From assembly GCA_964592255.1 (NCBI GenBank), contig CAZQCI010000117.1:1-6398 (forward strand): a stretch of DNA of 6,398 bases. Reading direction: 5' to 3'. Shown here piece by piece: positions 1 to 4,662 of this stretch; the stretch's first letter is position 1, and each line of letters begins with the position of its first letter. Below the pieces are notes generated by a model, which saw only the letters and a program-made list of their open reading frames with translations, made no database searches and was not told the origin of the DNA. Position numbers and translations under genes: made by a program. The stretch comes from CAZQCI01 sp964592255. GTDB lineage: Bacteria; UBA10199; SBBF01.

Positions 1-50
1 TTCCAACCGAAACCATTTCCATTGAGTATAATTTGTCGCATCGAAATGAC

Positions 51-79
51 TTCACGGGGTGTGTTTGAGTTGTTATAAT
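51..79 (+). promoter_or_regulatory. Likely sigma70 promoter with extended -10
   Basis: A perfect TATAAT lies at 74-79, preceded by TG at 71-72 (extended -10). TTCACG at 51-56 matches four of six -35 positions, and the spacer is 17 bp. The site sits about 30 bp upstream of the small HTH frame that starts at 109 and should drive it. Seen directly in sequence; activity is inferred. Confidence 0.55.
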
Positions 80-108
80 CTGCTTACTTACCGTTAGGAG
101 AAATAACA

Positions 109-252
109 ATGCCTTTGATTGAAACTTTAACGCCTTCCGAAATTGCCAAAATGTTACGGGTGCATCCATTCACGGTCACTCGCCTTGCAATAAACCGGAC
201 GACGTCCCGCAGTAAACCGGACGACGTCCCGCAGGGATACGTTAGCCGATAA
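109..252 (+). pseudogene. Truncated excisionase/MerR-like helix-turn-helix protein
   Basis: A 47-codon frame with a good ribosome site (AGGAG at 96-100, 8 nt from ATG) and a promoter just upstream. Residues 7-27 (LTPSEIAKMLRVHPFTVTRLA) fit the start of the small DNA-binding domain of the excisionase/HTH_17 family, which normally continues into a basic wing ending in a WRF-like motif. That wing is absent: from residue 28 the frame reads through two copies of a 22-bp repeat and stops soon after. The intact domain is about 50-60 residues, so this is probably a gene broken by repeat insertion or expansion. Proteins of this type control excision of mobile elements or act as small regulators. The family call rests on about 20 residues and is tentative; the truncation is clear if the call is right. 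Confidence 0.5.
191..234 (+). repeat. Two tandem copies of a 22-bp repeat with internal palindrome
   Basis: Positions 191-212 and 213-234 are identical 22-bp units beginning TAAACC and ending CCGCAG. Each contains GGACG-A-CGTCC, a 5-bp inverted repeat around one central base. The GC-rich unit stands out from the AT-rich surroundings. It lies exactly where the upstream HTH frame loses similarity to its family, which suggests a small REP-like element. No other full copy is visible in this window. Confidence 0.85.
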
Positions 253-295
253 CAAATTGTTAAAAATAGTTTGAACGAAAAACAGGGGGTCAGTC

Positions 296-330
296 GTCTT
301 GTATAGTAGGAGGGTTTAACTATGCAAGAC
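296..330 (+). promoter_or_regulatory. 12-bp inverted repeat presenting a Shine-Dalgarno in its loop
   Basis: GTCTTGTATAGT (296-307) pairs with ACTATGCAAGAC (319-330) over 12 bp with one G-U pair (302/324). The 11-nt loop 308-318 begins with a perfect AGGAGG (308-313). The ATG of the following small ORF (322-324) is buried in the 3' arm. If transcribed, this hairpin would sequester the start codon while showing the ribosome site. It could instead be the end of a small transposable element, since IS200/IS605-type elements carry terminal and leader hairpins. Confidence 0.6.
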
Positions 331-432
331 AATCAAGGCTCTAAAGTAACAAAATTTGGATGCAAGGTAAGCTCAAGAAATAGTCACCGCCGCTCTGGAC
401 AGGTATACGCTAATAGCGTATACTCCAATTAA
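322..432 (+). CDS. Small ORF of unknown function, 36 aa
   Basis: ATG at 322 has an excellent ribosome site, AGGAGG at 308-313, 8 nt upstream, but the start codon is paired in the hairpin 296-330. The product is 36 residues, polar and basic in its second half (a SRNSHRRSG stretch), with one cysteine, no membrane segment and no recognisable family. Its TAA at 430-432 abuts the GTG start of the toxin gene at 433, so translation could be coupled. The last codons are formed by the toxin operator palindrome, so the 3' end may be accidental. It could be a leader peptide, the remnant of a gene cut by a rearrangement, or untranslated. Confidence 0.35.
   Translation: MQDNQGSKVTKFGCKVSSRNSHRRSGQVYANSVYSN
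396..424 (+). promoter_or_regulatory. Promoter of the higBA toxin-antitoxin operon
   Basis: TGGACA at 396-401 matches five of six -35 bases. After a 17-bp spacer, TATACT at 419-424 matches five of six -10 bases. Transcription should start near 431-433, which is the GTG start codon itself, so the toxin mRNA may be leaderless. The operator palindrome 403-423 fills the spacer and overlaps the -10, as expected for an autorepressed toxin-antitoxin operon. Positions are seen; function is inferred. Confidence 0.6.
403..423 (+). promoter_or_regulatory. Perfect palindromic operator, 9-bp arms
   Basis: GTATACGCT (403-411) and AGCGTATAC (415-423) are perfect inverted repeats separated by AAT. The element lies between the -35 and -10 of the higBA promoter. 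HigA-type antitoxins are dimeric XRE-family repressors that bind such palindromes at their own promoter, alone or with the toxin, so this is the expected autoregulatory site. Confidence 0.7.
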
Positions 433-762
433 GTGACAAGCGTTGAATTTATTGAAACGCCTGTATTTACCCAGCTAATTACGGAATTACTCGAGGACAA
501 TAATTATAGAGATTTACAGGAGATACTTGCCAGCAATTTGGAAGCTGGAGATTTGATGCCGGGAGGTGGCGGATTGCGAAAACTTCGCTGGTCATCCCCT
601 AGTAGACAAAAAGGAAAAAGAGGGGGCTTGCGAATTATTTATTATCCCCAGTCCGACAGAAAGTTATATATGATTTATGCCTACGATAAGAACGAGCAAG
701 AAGATTTAACCAAGCAGCAGCTAAAAGTTTTGCGTGAGTATGTCAAAGGAGGTTTATTATGA
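433..762 (+). CDS. higB: HigB/RelE-family mRNA interferase toxin
   Basis: This 109-aa protein matches the HigB-2/RelE-type toxin family, type II toxin-antitoxin components that cleave mRNA, generally at the ribosome. Seen: the N-terminal VEFIETPVFT, a glycine-rich turn followed by LRKLRW (residues 44-53), the basic core GKRGGLRIIYY (61-71), then a beta strand leading to YAYDKNEQEDLT (83-93) and a C-terminal helix. These are the hallmark blocks in the usual order, and the length is normal for the family. The start is GTG at 433, the first codon after an in-frame TAA. No Shine-Dalgarno precedes it, so translation is either leaderless or coupled to the small ORF ending at 432. The toxin precedes the antitoxin and overlaps it by 4 nt (ATGA), the usual higBA order. 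Confidence 0.9.
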   Translation: MTSVEFIETPVFTQLITELLEDNNYRDLQEILASNLEAGDLMPGGGGLRKLRWSSPSRQKGKRGGLRIIYYPQSDRKLYMIYAYDKNEQEDLTKQQLKVLREYVKGGLL

Positions 763-1078
763 AAGACACTGCTTTTAAACATCTCTTAAAGAGTGTCGAT
801 GAGGCTAGAGAAATTCATATCAAGAAACGTAAACCATCAAGAGTTTTTCACATTAAGCCAATAGAAATAAAATCAATTCGCCACCAGTGGCATGCCAGCC
901 AAACTAAATTCGCTCATCTTATTGGAGTAAGTGCCGGCACACTACGAAACTGGGAACAATCACGCCGTAAACCGGAAGGTCCTGCACGTGTANNNNNNNN
1001 NNCGGCGCTGCAAGAGTGTTGTTAAAAGTTGCTCAAGTTAGGCCTGATGCTATTAAGGCTGCTTTAAAAGCAGCTTGA
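759..1078 (+). CDS. higA: HigA-type XRE antitoxin, interrupted by an assembly gap
   Basis: Antitoxin partner of HigB and probable autorepressor of the operon. ATG at 759 overlaps the toxin stop (ATGA) and has a strong AAAGGAGGT at 745-753. Residues about 37-71 are a Cro/XRE helix-turn-helix with the diagnostic SQTKFAHLIGVSAGTLRNWEQ followed by RRKPEGPARV. Ten Ns (993-1002) interrupt the gene. After them the reading frame is +2 relative to 759 and gives GAARVLLKVAQVRPDAIKAALKAA and TGA at 1076-1078, a typical HigA ending. Reading straight through the Ns in the original frame instead gives a false early stop. Motif GPARV before the gap and GAARV after it look like the same five codons seen twice, so the real gene is probably about 95-100 codons with little or nothing missing. 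Confidence 0.85.
993..1002. other. Scaffold gap of 10 Ns
   Basis: Ten undetermined bases inside higA. A run of exactly ten is typical of an arbitrary-length scaffolding spacer, not a measured gap. The flanks encode near-equivalent motifs (GPARV / GAARV) with different bases, so two related contigs were probably placed end to end when they actually overlap or come from different strains. Confidence 0.97.
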
Positions 1079-1205
1079 AATAAATATGGGGCGCACATGA
1101 AATCAATCCTTACCACTCACACAAACTCTTTTTACTTTATTCCCTTGCATATACAACTCAACCCCAAACAGACATTCCGGACCCAAGCCTGGTAAACAGT
1201 AAATT

Positions 1206-1233
1206 TTGACATTTCTTTCTTTCAGAGTATAAT
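1206..1233 (+). promoter_or_regulatory. Consensus sigma70 promoter of the riboswitch-kdpDE operon
   Basis: Perfect TTGACA at 1206-1211 and perfect TATAAT at 1228-1233 with a 16-bp spacer. Predicted transcription start is near 1240, a few bases before the riboswitch aptamer. Both hexamers being consensus implies strong basal transcription with control exerted downstream in the RNA. The 127 bp between higA and this promoter (1079-1205) hold no supported + strand gene and no clear terminator. Confidence 0.8.
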
Positions 1234-1243
1234 CCCGCTTTTG

Positions 1244-1357
1244 TAGCCCGAGTCCACTAAATGTGGAATGGGGGACCCAATAAAGAGGGGCGAATTACCG
1301 TTTTGGTAAGAGGTCATTTCCTTAGACCTTAGTCCGTCAGCTAACCCCGTAGGTGCT
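1244..1357 (+). promoter_or_regulatory. Cyclic-di-AMP riboswitch (ydaO/yuaA class)
   Basis: The leader contains the conserved blocks of the c-di-AMP aptamer in order: GGGGGACCCAAT (1270-1281), a GAGGGGCGAAT block (1285-1294), and TAGTCCGTCAGCTAACCCCG (1330-1349) followed by TAGG, the most distinctive part of the family. Supporting stems are visible: TCCAC/GTGGA (1253-1257/1263-1267), TTACC/GGTAA (1295-1299/1305-1309) and AGGTC/GACCT (1311-1315/1325-1329). The closing stem P1 is probably AGCCC near 1245-1249 with GGTGCT at 1352-1357. The class binds c-di-AMP and usually turns off potassium-uptake or cell-wall genes. No intrinsic terminator fits before the ribosome site at 1358, so control is probably at translation initiation. 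Recognition is from remembered consensus, not a covariance search. Confidence 0.9.
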
Positions 1358-1367
1358 GGAGGAAGTA

Positions 1368-2402
1368 ATGAACGCAAAACCTTTCCGATTTTATCCCTAT
1401 CTAGTCAGCGCGATTCTTGTCGTTTTTATTACCATCTTTGGCGAGCTTGTTAAAAGAAATCTTGAGCCGACGAATATTGTGATGTTTTATCTTTTGGCTG
1501 TCGTTGTCTCTGCGATTTGGTGGGGAACGGGGCCTGCGGTTACAACCTCTATTTTAAGTGTTTTAGCTTTTGATTTTTTTCTTGTCCCGCCTTACCTGAC
1601 ATTCACAGTTGCCGATGTTCAATATGTTTTCACTTTTGCGGCCTTACTAATTGTGGGGCTTGTAATTAGCACGCTAGCTTCAAAGGCAAGAGAGCAGGCT
1701 ATACGCCGAGAAACCGAAAAATTGCAAACAGCACTCCTTAATTCGATTTCGCATGATTTGAGAACGCCTCTTGTTTCGATCAAAGGTGCGCTCAGCGGTC
1801 TTTTGCAAGAATCTTCACTCGATGAAGCAACTCGAAAAGAAATGCTTGAGACCGCCCACGAAGATTCTGATCGCTTAAATCGAATTGTTGGAAATCTGCT
1901 AGACATGGCGCGCCTTGAAGCTGATGCGATGAAAATTTCTTCTAGCCTTTGCGAAGTGCGAGACGTGATTGGGTCATCGCTTGCCGAGCTTAAAGATCGG
2001 CTCGAAGATAGAAAAGTAACAGTCAATATTCAAGAACAACTGCCTTATATCCCTATGGATTTCCGTCTAATGATGAAAGTTTTGATCAACCTGATAGACA
2101 ATGCGGTTAAATACGCGCCTTTTGGTTTACCTATTGATATTGAGGCAAAAGAAATAGATGGCCAAATTGAAATGAAGGTGATGGATCGCGGTCTTGGTAT
2201 TCCTGTTGCAGATTTAGATCATGTGTTTAATAAGTTTTATCGGGTAAAGCGTCCACAAAATATTGAAGGATCGGGGCTAGGTCTTTCCATTTGCAAAGGG
2301 ATTATTGAAGCCCACAAAGGTAAAATCTGGGCCGAAAATCGTCCCGGCGGTGGGACAATTATTGCTATTTTTCTGCCCTGCCTGCCGGCAGGCGGGCGGT
2401 AA
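1368..2402 (+). CDS. kdpD: Short KdpD-type membrane sensor histidine kinase
   Basis: Sensor kinase of 344 aa, predicted partner of the KdpE-type regulator that follows 4 nt later. Residues 11-103 hold about four membrane segments of the DUF4118 type found in KdpD. Residues 120-340 form the kinase core: H-box SHDLRTPL with phosphoacceptor His129, N-box NLIDNAVKY (Asn245), G1 DRGLG (273-277), F-box FNKFYR, and G2 GSGLGL (301-306). The start is ATG 1368, placed just after GGAGGAAG (1358-1365); GTG 1353 lies inside the riboswitch stem and upstream of that ribosome site. Full KdpD is about 900 aa, with an N-terminal sensor/P-loop domain, a USP domain and a GAF domain; all are absent. The last residues CLPAGGR come from a palindromic repeat. 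No kdpFABC is in view, so the target is unknown; potassium or osmotic control is the family expectation. Confidence 0.88.
   Translation: MNAKPFRFYPYLVSAILVVFITIFGELVKRNLEPTNIVMFYLLAVVVSAIWWGTGPAVTTSILSVLAFDFFLVPPYLTFTVADVQYVFTFAALLIVGLVISTLASKAREQAIRRETEKLQTALLNSISHDLRTPLVSIKGALSGLLQESSLDEATRKEMLETAHEDSDRLNRIVGNLLDMARLEADAMKISSSLCEVRDVIGSSLAELKDRLEDRKVTVNIQEQLPYIPMDFRLMMKVLINLIDNAVKYAPFGLPIDIEAKEIDGQIEMKVMDRGLGIPVADLDHVFNKFYRVKRPQNIEGSGLGLSICKGIIEAHKGKIWAENRPGGGTIIAIFLPCLPAGGR
2377..2396. repeat. REP-like GC palindrome at the kdpD-kdpE boundary
   Basis: GCCTGCCGGCAGGC at 2380-2393 is a perfect 14-bp palindrome, extendable by a G-T wobble and two more pairs to 2377-2396. It encodes the odd kinase tail CLPAGGR and sits where the next gene's ribosome site should be (ATG 2407). 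Palindromes of this type, recognisable by translations such as PACRQAG, recur in many genomes of uncultivated bacteria. The mRNA hairpin could affect kdpE translation or transcript stability. Confidence 0.75.
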
Positions 2403-2406
2403 AATC

Positions 2407-3099
2407 ATGAATAATCAGGGGCCGCGCATTCTTATTGTGGATGATGAGAAAACAATTCGACGATTTCTCAAGGCAACTCTTGCATCGCACGGATATGTTG
2501 TGTTTGAAGCCTCAACGGGTTCTGAAGCTTTGGATCAATCGGTTTCCTCTCACCCCGATGCCATTATTTTAGACCTTGGACTTCCAGACATTGATGGAAT
2601 TGACGTTACCAGAAAAATTAGGCAAAGAGCTAAGACCCCAATCATCATTTTATCTGTGAGAGAAGATGAATCAGACAAAATCGCCGCTCTTGACGCTGGA
2701 GCGGATGATTATCTAACCAAGCCGTTTAGTGCTGGTGAAATGCTTGCCCGCTTAAGAGCTGTCATGAGAAGACTTGTTCCAAAAAATGAGAAAACTCTTT
2801 ATGAGATTGGGAAGCTTTCTATTGATATCGCAAAGCATCGCGTTGAAATGGGCAGCCGAGAAGTTCATCTTACACCCACTGAATACGATGTGCTAAAAGT
2901 TCTAGTAATGAATGCCGGAAAAGTTGTTACACATAAACAGCTCTTGCAAGAGGTTTGGAATAAGACCGAAGATTTGGAGGGAGTGTCTCATCTTCTAAGG
3001 GTAACTATTAGCAATCTTCGCGATAAAGTTGAGCCCGCCCCCGATAGACCTACCTATATTTTGACCGAGCCTGGTATTGGTTACCGCCTTCACGAATAA
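2407..3099 (+). CDS. kdpE: KdpE-type OmpR-family response regulator
   Basis: Response regulator of 230 aa that would receive phosphate from the upstream kinase and act as a DNA-binding transcription factor. Residues 6-120 are the receiver domain: acidic pair Asp12-Asp13, phosphoacceptor Asp56 in LDLGLPDIDG, Ser83 and Lys105 (LTKPF). Residues 130-227 are an OmpR/PhoB winged helix with LTPTEYDVLKVLVMNAGKVV and the terminal TYILTEPGIGYRL block characteristic of KdpE. The start ATG 2407 gives the normal NNQGPRILIVDDE opening; the longer in-frame extension back to 2305 lies inside the kinase gene and through the palindrome and is rejected. The ribosome site is weak (GGCGG near 2395-2399) and part of the palindrome, so translation may depend on coupling with the kinase. 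The gene is complete, but sequence of a different character begins just after its stop. Confidence 0.93.
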   Translation: MNNQGPRILIVDDEKTIRRFLKATLASHGYVVFEASTGSEALDQSVSSHPDAIILDLGLPDIDGIDVTRKIRQRAKTPIIILSVREDESDKIAALDAGADDYLTKPFSAGEMLARLRAVMRRLVPKNEKTLYEIGKLSIDIAKHRVEMGSREVHLTPTEYDVLKVLVMNAGKVVTHKQLLQEVWNKTEDLEGVSHLLRVTISNLRDKVEPAPDRPTYILTEPGIGYRLHE

Positions 3100-3317
3100 T
3101 TTATAGCAACCATTTTACTTAAAATTTGTGTCCAGCTACCAGGAGCCGCTCCTAATTCTACAATCGTCATATGTGGCTGAATAAATTTGTCTTTTTCTTG
3201 AATTTCGAGTAATTTATAAGCGGCACGAGAGCGATAGCCATCTTTTTGTGCTTGTTTGACATAAGGATCATTAATATGATCATGTAACCATGCACGGCTT
3301 TTTTGTTTCCGATTCAT
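3090..3317 (-). pseudogene. rlmE: RlmE (FtsJ) 23S rRNA methyltransferase, 5' fragment
   Basis: RlmE methylates the 2'-O of U2552 in 23S rRNA using SAM, a late step of 50S assembly; the family is about 205-215 aa. Only the first 70 or so residues are here. They are unmistakable: SRAWLHDHINDPYVKQAQ, then YRSRAAYKLLEIQEKDKFI with Lys35, the first of the K-D-K-E catalytic tetrad, and the SAM-binding motif LGAAPGSWTQ (55-64). After about ILSK the family sequence ends and a few unrelated codons lead to a stop. The D, K and E catalytic residues are missing, so this fragment cannot be active. The gene is divergent from yhbY with 33 bp between start codons, the usual betaproteobacterial layout in which rlmE is followed by ftsH. 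The loss of the 3' end and of ftsH marks the junction. Confidence 0.88.
3094..3115. other. Probable breakpoint between two unrelated sequences
   Basis: kdpE ends at 3099. On the opposite strand an rlmE frame loses family similarity at about 3105-3115 and closes inside the end of kdpE. No intergenic spacer, terminator or repeat lies between them. Genes left and right suggest different bacterial groups. A misassembly or a recent rearrangement placed the break here; the exact base cannot be fixed from one sequence. Confidence 0.7.
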
Positions 3318-3350
3318 AATATTGTTTTAATACTGAGTAAAAAAAATCAT

Positions 3351-3653
3351 ATGATACTTGAACTTACCCCAACTCAAAGACGTTTTTTGCGTGCACAAGC
3401 ACATCATTTAAATCCAGTTGTTATTATTGGTGAAGCAGGGCTGACTGAAAATGTGATGCTTGAGATTGACCGTTCCCTCATTGCACATGAGTTAATTAAG
3501 GTGCGGGTTTTTGGTGATGATCGCATTTATCGTCAGGAATTGTTGGGTACAATTTGCGATACTTTACAAGCAACTGCCGTCCAACAAATTGGAAAAATTT
3601 TAATTTTATATCGTGCGGCAGAAAAACCAACGATTATTTTACCAAAAGAATAA
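3351..3653 (+). CDS. yhbY: YhbY, CRS1-YhbY (CRM) RNA-binding protein of the ribosome
   Basis: Complete 100-aa single-domain CRM protein that associates with pre-50S particles and is thought to aid ribosome assembly. The whole protein matches: LTPTQRRFLRAQAHHLNPVV (residues 5-24), the IGEAGLTENV loop corresponding to the GxxG RNA-binding turn, the HELIKVRVFGDDR strand (about 46-58), and the terminal QQIGKILILYR. Start ATG 3351 gives the normal MILELTPTQRR opening; the frame stays open back to a TTG at 3303 but that would add 16 atypical residues. The ribosome site is weak (GAG at 3335-3337). It is divergent from the rlmE fragment, and its wording is closest to betaproteobacterial YhbY from memory. 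Confidence 0.93.
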   Translation: MILELTPTQRRFLRAQAHHLNPVVIIGEAGLTENVMLEIDRSLIAHELIKVRVFGDDRIYRQELLGTICDTLQATAVQQIGKILILYRAAEKPTIILPKE

Positions 3654-3662
3654 AAACAAAAA

Positions 3663-3695
3663 AGGCGCAACATTGTTGCGCCTCTCTTTTTTCTT
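3663..3695. terminator. Bidirectional intrinsic terminator between yhbY and ccoP
   Basis: AGGCGCAAC (3663-3671) and GTTGCGCCT (3675-3683) form a perfect 9-bp stem with an ATT loop. A T-rich tract (3685-3695) follows on the + strand, and an A-rich tract (3652-3663) precedes it, giving a U-tract for minus-strand transcripts too. It lies between the convergent stops of yhbY (3653) and ccoP (3709) and serves both. Confidence 0.93.
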
Positions 3696-3708
3696 TGGCG
3701 AAAAAATA

Positions 3709-4635
3709 CTATTTACCACCACCTAAAGCATGAACATAAGCAGTTAAAACTTTAATTTGCTCAGGTTTTAAACGCTCTTTCCAAGCAGGCATCACCCCTT
3801 TGTTCAAACCATTTGTAATGACAGTTTTCACTTCGGCTAATTTGCCTTCTGGTGTATTTTGTTCTGGAACATTTGCCCATAACCAAATTTTATCTGTCAA
3901 GTTAGGCGCACCAATCACTTGACGACCCTTTGCATCTGTATTATGACAGTAGTAGCAAGCAGCTGTTTCACTGTGGAAAAGTTTATTCCCTTCTTCAGCA
4001 CGTGCTGGATCCACTTTCACGCCAGATAAACTTAACACATATGAAGCTAAGTTTGTAATTTGGTTTTCATCTAAGACTTCTTTGAATGGCGGCATATAAC
4101 CACGACGCCCGTTTTTCAAAGTTTCTTCAATTTTTTGATGGGTTCCACCGTAAAGCCAATCATCATCTGTCAAGTTAGGGAAATAACCAACTTTACCACC
4201 CCCCCCGACTTGGTGACAGGCCGCACAGTTTTCGTTAAATAAAGCTTTCCCTGCAGAGTTTACAAATCCTAATGCTTCTGGATCTTTCGCAATCTGTGTG
4301 TAGCTCATGCTAGAGATTTTTTTGAAATATGGCTTTTGCTTCTCATCTTGCTCATTCATTTCTTTCATTAATTGAGAGCGCATATTCCAATGGGTTGTCA
4401 CTTTTTCGCCAGCACTATTAACATATGTAATGGTGTTAAACCCTTTTGTATAAGATTTACCCACAGGAAATGCTGGATAAGTAAACCAATAAACTAAGGA
4501 TAACAGTAAAGTGCCATAAAAAGTCCACAGCCACCAGTTCGGCAGTGGGTTGTTATATTCTTGTAGCGTATCGTCCCAAACGTGCCCAGTGGTTTGAACA
4601 CCACCAGAATTTGGTGTATTTGGTTGTTGACTCAT
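3709..4635 (-). CDS. ccoP: cbb3-type cytochrome c oxidase diheme subunit CcoP
   Basis: Membrane-anchored diheme cytochrome c of 308 aa, which accepts electrons from soluble cytochromes and passes them to CcoO and CcoN. An N-terminal cytoplasmic stretch with HVWDDTLQEYNNPLPNWW (18-35) leads into one membrane segment (about 33-53). Two cytochrome c domains follow: CAACH (137-141) with probable Met181 ligand in YMPPF, and CYYCH (227-231) with probable Met282 ligand in VMPAW. The length is typical. It is the last gene of ccoNOQP, 27 nt after ccoQ, with AGGA about 9 nt before the ATG, and ends at a strong terminator. The first heme domain contains an 8-bp G tract (4199-4206) coding for glycines directly after CAACHQV. 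Confidence 0.97.
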   Translation of the reverse strand: MSQQPNTPNSGGVQTTGHVWDDTLQEYNNPLPNWWLWTFYGTLLLSLVYWFTYPAFPVGKSYTKGFNTITYVNSAGEKVTTHWNMRSQLMKEMNEQDEKQKPYFKKISSMSYTQIAKDPEALGFVNSAGKALFNENCAACHQVGGGGKVGYFPNLTDDDWLYGGTHQKIEETLKNGRRGYMPPFKEVLDENQITNLASYVLSLSGVKVDPARAEEGNKLFHSETAACYYCHNTDAKGRQVIGAPNLTDKIWLWANVPEQNTPEGKLAEVKTVITNGLNKGVMPAWKERLKPEQIKVLTAYVHALGGGK

Positions 4636-4662
4636 GCGTAGACGTCCTATTCCGTTACAAAA

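Noticed and set aside
27..32. Second TATAAT near the window start
   Set aside because: No acceptable -35 at the right distance; in AT-rich DNA a lone hexamer is weak evidence.
1..41. Partial minus-strand frame starting at ATG 41
   Set aside because: Only 13 codons remain in the window, with no ribosome site.
191..234. Tandem repeat as a CRISPR array
   Set aside because: Copies are directly adjacent without spacers and there are only two.
84..332. 82-aa minus-strand open frame
   Set aside because: Runs antisense to the HTH fragment, tandem repeat and hairpin; no ribosome site and no family resemblance.
1058..1074. 17-bp inverted repeat at the end of higA as a terminator
   Set aside because: The stem encodes AALKAA of the antitoxin and is not followed by a T-tract.
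1097..1192. 32-codon + strand frame after higA
   Set aside because: No convincing ribosome site, no family resemblance and a composition unlike a protein.
1353..1367. GTG start for the kinase at 1353
   Set aside because: It lies in the riboswitch closing stem, upstream of the GGAGGAAG that serves ATG 1368.
1619..2026. 135-aa minus-strand open frame
   Set aside because: Antisense shadow of the histidine kinase core; serine/arginine-rich composition typical of a shadow frame.
2305..2406. Extended N-terminus for the KdpE-type regulator
   Set aside because: Adds 34 residues within the kinase gene and through the palindrome; the receiver domain begins normally at ATG 2407.
3303..3350. TTG start extending yhbY by 16 codons
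   Set aside because: Would overlap the rlmE start and precede the conserved MxLELTPTQRR opening of the family.
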